A stretch of 11,629 nucleotides of DNA from JAGNZR01 sp051648365 (GTDB taxonomy: Bacteria > Fusobacteriota > Fusobacteriia > Fusobacteriales > Fusobacteriaceae), in contig JBOFEZ010000092.1 of the NCBI GenBank assembly GCA_051648365.1, positions 1 through 11,629 of the forward strand, given 5' to 3'. The translations under genes and the position numbers were made by a program. Shown here piece after piece: positions 6,950 to 11,629 of the stretch. The notes below the pieces were generated by a model. The model was not told the DNA's origin, did not search any database, and worked only from the letters and a program-made list of their open reading frames with translations. Numbering within the stretch: position 1 is the stretch's first letter; every line of letters starts with the position of its first letter.

Positions 6950-9568
6950 ATGATCGAAGGAATTTTTAAGAAAATATTCGGAACAAAAAATGACAGAGAG
7001 ATAAAAAGAATCAAGGATATTGTTGAAAAAATAAACATGTTGGAGTCTAAATATGAGGCTTACAGTGATGAAGAACTTCAGAACTGTACGGTTCTTTTCA
7101 GAGAGAGACTGGCTAACGGTGAAACTCTGGATGATATCCTAGTAGAGGCTTTTGCCACAGTAAGAGAGGCTTCTAAAAGAGTACTTGGAATGAGACACTA
7201 CGATGTACAGATGGTAGGAGGGGTTGTTCTTCACGAAGGAAAGATAACGGAAATGAAGACAGGAGAAGGAAAAACTCTTGTAGCAACTTGTCCAGTGTAC
7301 CTCAATGCTCTTACAGGAGAGGGAGTACATATAATCACGGTAAACGACTATTTAGCTAAAAGAGATAGGGATATCATGGGAAGAGTATACCATTTCTTAG
7401 GACTGACTTCGGGAGTTATACTTAACTCTATGAGTAATGACGAGAGAAAGGAAGCTTACAATAGCGATATAACTTATGGAACAAACTCAGAGTTTGGATT
7501 TGATTATCTGAGAGATAATATGGTAGGAAGCTTGGAAGATAGAGTTCAGAAAAAACTTAACTTCTGTATAGTGGATGAGGTGGATTCTATACTTATAGAT
7601 GAGGCTAGAACTCCTCTTATTATATCTGGTGCTGCATCAGACCTTACTAAATGGTATGTGGTATTTTTTCAGATAGCTACCATGCTAGAGAGAAGCTTTA
7701 AGACAGAGGGAATAAAAGATGTAAAAGCTAAAAAAGAGATGGAAATTCCAGATTCAGACTGGGGAGACTATGAAGTAGATGAGAAAGCTAAAAATATAGT
7801 TCTGACTAAAAAAGGTGTAAAAAGAGTAGAGGAAGCTCTAAAGATAGACAACCTTTATTCACCTGAATATGTGGAACTTACTCACTACCTAAATCAAGCT
7901 CTAAAGGCAAAAGAACTGTTCCGGAGGGACAGAGACTATCTTCTAAGAGAGGATAAGGTAATAATAATAGATGAATTTACAGGAAGAGCTCTGGATGGAA
8001 GAAGATATTCTGACGGACTGCACCAGGCCATAGAAGCAAAAGAAGAGGTTCATATAGCAGGGGAGAATCAGACACTTGCAAGTATAACTCTTCAGAACTA
8101 TTTTAGAATGTATCAAAAATTGGCTGGTATGACAGGAACTGCAGAAACAGAAGCAGCAGAGTTTGTACATATTTATAATCTAGAAGTTATAGTTATACCT
8201 ACAAATCTTCCGGTACAGAGAAAAGATAATCCGGATCTGGTTTACAAAAGCCGTGGAGAAAAGCAAGGAGCTATAATAGATAAGATTGTAGAACTTTATG
8301 ATAAAGGTCAGCCTGTTCTAGTGGGAACAATATCTATACAAAGTTCAGAGGAACTTTCGGATCTTCTGAAAGAGAAAGGAATCCCTCACAATGTATTGAA
8401 TGCCAAGCAACATGAGAGAGAGGCTGAGATAGTTTCTCAAGCAGGAAGATACAAATCTGTTACTATCGCCACGAATATGGCAGGAAGAGGTACAGATATA
8501 ATGTTGGGAGGAAACCCTGAGTTCCTTGCACTGGACGAATCTTCAAGAACAGAAACAGAAACTTATGAGGAAGCCTTCGCTAGATTTAAAGCTGAATGTG
8601 CTCAGGAAAAAGATCTTGTAAGAAGTGTAGGGGGATTATTTATTCTAGGAACAGAGAGACATGAATCCCGTAGAATAGATAACCAGCTACGTGGACGTTC
8701 TGGTAGACAGGGAGACCCTGGAGAATCCCTATTCTTCCTATCTCTAGAGGATGACCTTATGAGACTTTTCGGTTCAGAGAGAGTAATAGCTGTGATGGAT
8801 AAACTGGGACTTCCAGAGGGAGAGCCTATCACTCACGGAATGATAAGTAAAGCCATTGAAAATGCCCAGACTAAGATAGAGTCTAGAAACTTTGGAATAC
8901 GTAAAAATCTTCTGGAGTTTGACGATGTAATGAATCAGCAGAGAACAGTTATCTATCAGAGTAGAAATTCAACTCTTGAGAAAGAGGACCTGAAAGAGAG
9001 TGTAGTAAACATGCTGAAAAGTGTTACAGAATCAGCAGTAATCTCTAGATTTGTAGGAGAAAACAAGGAACTTTGGGATATCCAAGGACTTGCTGATTTC
9101 CTATATGAGAAGTACGAGTATGAAATCGAAGATTTAAATGACTATAAAGCACATACTATCGAAGCATATATAGAAAAGATTTTCGGAGAGCTTATGAACA
9201 AGTTCCAGGTCAAAGAGGAAGAACTGGGAACTGAGCTTATGAGAAGAATTGAAAAATATATACTTCTTGAGATAGTTGATGCTAGATGGAGAGAGCACCT
9301 GAAAAACCTGGATGCATTAAGAGAAGGAATCTATCTACGTTCGTACGGACAGAAAGACCCAGTAGTGGAGTATAAGATACTTTCTGGAGAGATGTATGGA
9401 AAGATGATAGAGACTATAAAAGAGGAAGCAACTTCATATATCTTTAAAGTTGTTGTAAAAGAGCCAGAGGATGAATATATTCCTGAGACCCATGCAGAGA
9501 TGGAATATGATGATATCTGTTCATGTGGAAGCGGAAAACCTCATGGAAAATGTTGTGGAAGAGGGTAA
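6950..9568 (+). CDS. secA: Preprotein translocase ATPase SecA
   Basis: SecA is the motor that pushes unfolded preproteins through the SecYEG channel at the cytoplasmic membrane. From the chosen ATG the protein has 872 residues, normal for the family, and opens with the typical amphipathic 'IFKKIFG' helix. Nucleotide-binding domain 1 shows Walker A 'MKTGEGKT' (102-109), 'TVNDYLAKRD' (130-139), 'YGTNSEFGFDYLRDN' (176-190) and the DEAD-box equivalent 'VDEVDSILIDEARTPLIISG' (208-227). The preprotein-binding domain follows, then 'EFTGR' and 'GMTGTAETEAAEF'. Domain 2 contains 'ATNMAGRGTDIMLGGNPEFL' and 'RRIDNQLRGRSGRQGDPG'. The helical scaffold ends in 'DARWREHLKNLD'. The C-terminus is the zinc-binding tail CSCGSGKPHGKCCG, with Cys857, 859, 868 and 869, which binds SecB and phospholipid in species that have SecB. 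Everything expected is present. A lipoprotein gene follows closely, itself a Sec substrate. Confidence 0.98.
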   Translation: MIEGIFKKIFGTKNDREIKRIKDIVEKINMLESKYEAYSDEELQNCTVLFRERLANGETLDDILVEAFATVREASKRVLGMRHYDVQMVGGVVLHEGKITEMKTGEGKTLVATCPVYLNALTGEGVHIITVNDYLAKRDRDIMGRVYHFLGLTSGVILNSMSNDERKEAYNSDITYGTNSEFGFDYLRDNMVGSLEDRVQKKLNFCIVDEVDSILIDEARTPLIISGAASDLTKWYVVFFQIATMLERSFKTEGIKDVKAKKEMEIPDSDWGDYEVDEKAKNIVLTKKGVKRVEEALKIDNLYSPEYVELTHYLNQALKAKELFRRDRDYLLREDKVIIIDEFTGRALDGRRYSDGLHQAIEAKEEVHIAGENQTLASITLQNYFRMYQKLAGMTGTAETEAAEFVHIYNLEVIVIPTNLPVQRKDNPDLVYKSRGEKQGAIIDKIVELYDKGQPVLVGTISIQSSEELSDLLKEKGIPHNVLNAKQHEREAEIVSQAGRYKSVTIATNMAGRGTDIMLGGNPEFLALDESSRTETETYEEAFARFKAECAQEKDLVRSVGGLFILGTERHESRRIDNQLRGRSGRQGDPGESLFFLSLEDDLMRLFGSERVIAVMDKLGLPEGEPITHGMISKAIENAQTKIESRNFGIRKNLLEFDDVMNQQRTVIYQSRNSTLEKEDLKESVVNMLKSVTESAVISRFVGENKELWDIQGLADFLYEKYEYEIEDLNDYKAHTIEAYIEKIFGELMNKFQVKEEELGTELMRRIEKYILLEIVDARWREHLKNLDALREGIYLRSYGQKDPVVEYKILSGEMYGKMIETIKEEATSYIFKVVVKEPEDEYIPETHAEMEYDDICSCGSGKPHGKCCGRG

Positions 9569-9607
9569 TTGATAATCCACGGATTTGGAAATTAAAGAAA
9601 TACTGAT

Positions 9608-9615
9608 GGAGGAGA
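9608..9615 (+). promoter_or_regulatory. Ribosome binding site that sets the second lipoprotein start
   Basis: GGAGGAGA ends five bases before the ATG at 9621. The longer open frame starting with TTG at 9585 is disfavoured, because it would put charged residues in front of the signal peptide and has no comparable site. Confidence 0.8.
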
Positions 9616-9620
9616 GATAC

Positions 9621-10364
9621 ATGAAAAAAACAATGAATTTAATGGCAGTATTATCAATGATATTTTTTACTGCATGTTCAACAGTTTCTAAAAAAGCAGA
9701 TGTCCCTGAACAAAGTTTTACCAAAGAGCAGGTAAAAAATTGGGAAGTTACAATAGATGAAAATCTTAAAAAAAATGCACAACTCCCTGAGTGGTATGGA
9801 GAGGAAAATGCAACTTTCTATATGAGAAAGACTGGAAAAATGACTCAAAAGGATTTTGACTTCCTATCTTCTCTGTCTAAAAAAAGTGAAGATAAGATAA
9901 CACAAGATGAGATGGAGATGTTCAATGATCTAGTAAAAAAATATAATAAAAAACTTCCAAGAGAATTCTATCTTAACGATGAAAATATAAAAAATCCTTC
10001 TGGATTGGTAAAAAGAATGGTTTCTGAATCTTACTTAAGAATGTCAAACCCTTCTAACTATATCTTCAGAGAAGTTGCAGATACTAAAGAGTGGGATCAA
10101 ATAGTGGCATGGTCTAAGCAGGATGACATGTCTGAAAAGGATGTTACAAAGCTGAGAAAACTTCTGAATAAATTTATAAAACGTAGTGAGTTTTTTGACT
10201 CTAAAGCATGGTATAACAGAGAAATCTCTGGAAGAATGAATAATATCGTGCATATAGATGCCAAAGAAAGCAAGACTAAAAGAGAGAGAAACAATGTAAA
10301 TGCAAAGGCACTTTATATTGCTTATCCTGAATATTTCTCAAAAATGGATAGATGGGACGATTAA
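9621..10364 (+). CDS. Unrecognised lipoprotein downstream of secA
   Basis: The 247-residue product has a short lipoprotein signal: MKKT, a hydrophobic segment over residues 7-16, and a lipobox-like FTAC with the lipidated Cys at 19. The Phe at -3 is less common than Leu, so lipidation is likely rather than certain. The mature part is strongly charged, almost all helical by appearance and rich in Lys, Asp, Glu and Asn, with no cysteine or obvious catalytic motif. A loosely repeated theme is visible: 'MTQKDFDFLSSLSKKSEDKIT' (around 73-93) and 'MSEKDVTKLRKLLNKFIKRS' (around 164-183) are both short polar helices introduced by M-[TS]-x-K-D. Aromatic patches such as 'LPEWYGEE' and 'YPEYFSKMDRWDD' flank the domain. 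I do not recognise the family. It lies 52 bases after secA with no convincing promoter of its own, so it may be read with secA, and it ends just before a palindrome. Confidence 0.85.
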   Translation: MKKTMNLMAVLSMIFFTACSTVSKKADVPEQSFTKEQVKNWEVTIDENLKKNAQLPEWYGEENATFYMRKTGKMTQKDFDFLSSLSKKSEDKITQDEMEMFNDLVKKYNKKLPREFYLNDENIKNPSGLVKRMVSESYLRMSNPSNYIFREVADTKEWDQIVAWSKQDDMSEKDVTKLRKLLNKFIKRSEFFDSKAWYNREISGRMNNIVHIDAKESKTKRERNNVNAKALYIAYPEYFSKMDRWDD

Positions 10365-10376
10365 TTTTAAAAGATT

Positions 10377-10402
10377 AGGGTGAGCAAAATTTTGTTCACC
10401 CT
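10377..10402. terminator. 26-base near-perfect palindrome, probable terminator
   Basis: AGGGTGAGCAAAA (10377-10389) pairs with TTTTGTTCACCCT (10390-10402), a 13-bp dyad interrupted only by one G-U pair; the AT centre would open as the loop. It starts 12 bases after the lipoprotein stop. The downstream tract (CCTTATTT) is a weak uridine run. It lies 23 bases before the next start codon, so it may act as a leaky terminator or as a binding site controlling the PHP gene. Confidence 0.6.
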
Positions 10403-10425
10403 GTCCTTATTTAAAGGAGAGGATT

Positions 10426-11463
10426 ATGGAAAAGGGTAGATGCCCAGTGTGTGGCAAAATGAACGGATGCCATATGGTGGAAGGAAAGGACCATGAAAGC
10501 TGTTGGTGTATGAAGGTGAAGTTTGATGAGAAGATCCTTCAACATATACCTGAGGAATACAGAGGCATTTCATGTGTGTGCATGGGATGTACGGTTGAGT
10601 TTCAAAAGAAGGGGAAAATAGCTAAAGCCTATGATATGCACTTGCACTCTATTGCATCTGATGGAACAAAGAGTCCTACTGAGATTATTGAAATGGCTTG
10701 CGAGAGAAAACTTATTGGAGTAGCTCTTACAGATCATGACACAATAGACGGTCTAGCCGAAGCCGAGGGACGAGCGAAGGAATTGGGAATAGATTTGATT
10801 CCAGGAATAGAGCTATCAGCCAATCTCTACGGGAAAGATGTACATATCCTCGGATATTTCGTGGATAGAACAGATCAGAAATTCCTGGATTTTCTGGAAG
10901 GAATAAAAATTTCCAGAGATAGGAGAAATCTACGTATACTAGAAAAACTTAAAAAATATAAGATCCATATAAGTGAGGAAGAGCTGAACAGAGAAGCGGG
11001 AGGAGAGATTCGAAGCAGACTCCATATAGCCAATCTCATTATAAATAAGGGATATGCCTATTCAAAAGCTGAAGCTTTTGCCAACTATCTTGGGAAAGGG
11101 GGAGTAGCTTTTGAAGAGCGGGTGGAATTTACTCCCAAAGTGGCTGTGGAAGCTCTTAAACAGAATGGAGCTCTCGCTTTTCTAGCTCATCCAAAACTTT
11201 ATTCAGGTTCGCTTAAAGAGGTAGAATATCTTGTAAAAGAGTTGAAAGAATTCGGATTGGATGGTATCGAAAGTGAGTATTCCACTTTCACTGAACAGGA
11301 CAAAAAAATGTATAGGGAACTAGCTCAGAAACATGGTCTCCTAATAAGTGGAGGTTCGGATTATCATGGACTGAACAGGGAAGAGACAGGGCTTGGAGCT
11401 GAGGGAATTACCTATTCGCAACTGGAATTTTTAAGAGAGAAACAGAAAAGGCATAAAATTTAA
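10426..11463 (+). CDS. CWC cysteine-rich domain fused to PHP-domain phosphoesterase
   Basis: This 345-residue cytoplasmic protein joins two modules. Residues 5-60 carry eight cysteines (6, 9, 15, 26, 28, 50, 52, 55) in the layout CPxCGxxNxC...CWC...LP..xxGxxCxCxxC, the pattern of the small Cys_rich_CWC family, which probably binds metal. From residue 69 it is a PHP-domain phosphoesterase of the TrpH/YciV (RNase AM) type. The metal ligands are all visible: 'DMHLHS' (His72, His74), 'SDG' (Asp79), 'LTDHDT' (Asp103, His104), 'PGIELS' (Glu129), His140, 'RSRLHIAN' (His200), 'LAHPKL' (His255) and 'GGSDYHG' (Asp312, His314). TrpH-type enzymes remove phosphate from nucleoside 3',5'-bisphosphates or trim RNA 5' ends; whether this one does is inferred. 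PHP relatives usually begin at the 'DMHLHS' segment, so the N-terminal module is extra. The ATG at 10426 has AAAGGAGAGG (10413-10422) before it. hldD follows after 27 bases. Confidence 0.93.
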   Translation: MEKGRCPVCGKMNGCHMVEGKDHESCWCMKVKFDEKILQHIPEEYRGISCVCMGCTVEFQKKGKIAKAYDMHLHSIASDGTKSPTEIIEMACERKLIGVALTDHDTIDGLAEAEGRAKELGIDLIPGIELSANLYGKDVHILGYFVDRTDQKFLDFLEGIKISRDRRNLRILEKLKKYKIHISEEELNREAGGEIRSRLHIANLIINKGYAYSKAEAFANYLGKGGVAFEERVEFTPKVAVEALKQNGALAFLAHPKLYSGSLKEVEYLVKELKEFGLDGIESEYSTFTEQDKKMYRELAQKHGLLISGGSDYHGLNREETGLGAEGITYSQLEFLREKQKRHKI

Positions 11464-11490
11464 TTTGTAGAGAATTACGAGGAGGAAAAT

Positions 11491-11629
11491 ATGATAATAG
11501 TAACAGGAGCAGCTGGATTTATAGGAAGTGCTTTTATATGGAAGTTGAACAGCATGGGAATAAAAGATATAATAGCTGTAGATAAGATGAGAGATGGAGA
11601 CAAGTGGTTAAATCTGAGAAAGAGAGAGT
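11491..11629 (+). CDS. hldD: ADP-L-glycero-D-manno-heptose 6-epimerase, 3' end cut by window edge
   Basis: The first 46 codons are present. The product starts MIIVTGAAGFIGS, a Rossmann NAD(P)-binding loop GxxGxxG (residues 6-12), and continues 'LNSMGIKDIIAVDKMRDGDKWLNL', which follows the Escherichia coli HldD (RfaD) N-terminus closely, including the 'D-(L/M)-(K/R)-DG-K' segment after the second strand. HldD epimerises ADP-D-glycero-D-manno-heptose to the L-glycero form used in the inner core of lipopolysaccharide, so the organism should carry an LPS-type outer membrane. The ribosome binding site AGGAGG (11480-11485) is ideal. The 27-base gap to the PHP gene suggests co-transcription. Another NAD-dependent sugar epimerase/dehydratase is possible because only the N-terminus is seen. 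Confidence 0.85.
   Translation, partial: MIIVTGAAGFIGSAFIWKLNSMGIKDIIAVDKMRDGDKWLNLRKRE

Noticed and set aside
9553..9576. TTGTGG and GATAAT as a promoter for the second lipoprotein
   Set aside because: The gap is only 12 bases, too short for a normal promoter, and the -35 lies inside the conserved secA tail codons.

Overview
The window looks like a stretch of chromosome from an AT-rich, outer-membrane-bearing anaerobe. The likeliest source is a member of the Fusobacteriota (Fusobacterium, Ilyobacter, Cetobacterium or a relative). This is an inference from three things: low-GC codon use, a citrate lyase accessory pair (citC plus a fused citXG), and a heptose-epimerase start that implies lipopolysaccharide core synthesis. 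The genus cannot be fixed from the sequence alone. No mobile element, CRISPR array, tRNA or rRNA was seen, and coding density is high.

Left block (1-3711, + strand): four tightly packed genes. They are an unrecognised protein cut by the left edge, a small LPP20-like lipoprotein, citC (citrate lyase ligase) and a citX-citG fusion. CitG and CitX would make the phosphoribosyl-dephospho-CoA prosthetic group of citrate lyase and attach it; CitC would then acetylate it. The lyase subunits themselves (citDEF) are not in the window. The block ends at a strong 14-bp hairpin, which probably also serves the convergent gene on its right.

Middle block (3799-6845): an RluA-family pseudouridine synthase on the minus strand and ligA (NAD-dependent DNA ligase) on the plus strand. 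They diverge from a 131-bp spacer carrying back-to-back promoters with the same 12-base -10 region in inverted orientation.

Right block (6950-11629, + strand): secA, an unrecognised lipoprotein, a PHP-domain phosphoesterase with a cysteine-rich CWC domain fused to its N-terminus, and the first 46 codons of an hldD-like ADP-heptose epimerase. SecA drives protein export, which both lipoproteins require, and hldD feeds LPS core assembly, so this block leans towards envelope biogenesis. The PHP gene has no clear tie to that theme.

Most of the window is ordinary housekeeping sequence. The points most worth a second look are the CWC-PHP fusion, the citC-citXG pair sitting behind two non-citrate genes without citDEF, the mirrored promoters between the pseudouridine synthase and ligA, and the palindrome upstream of the PHP gene. 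I found no convincing evidence of a wholly new system.
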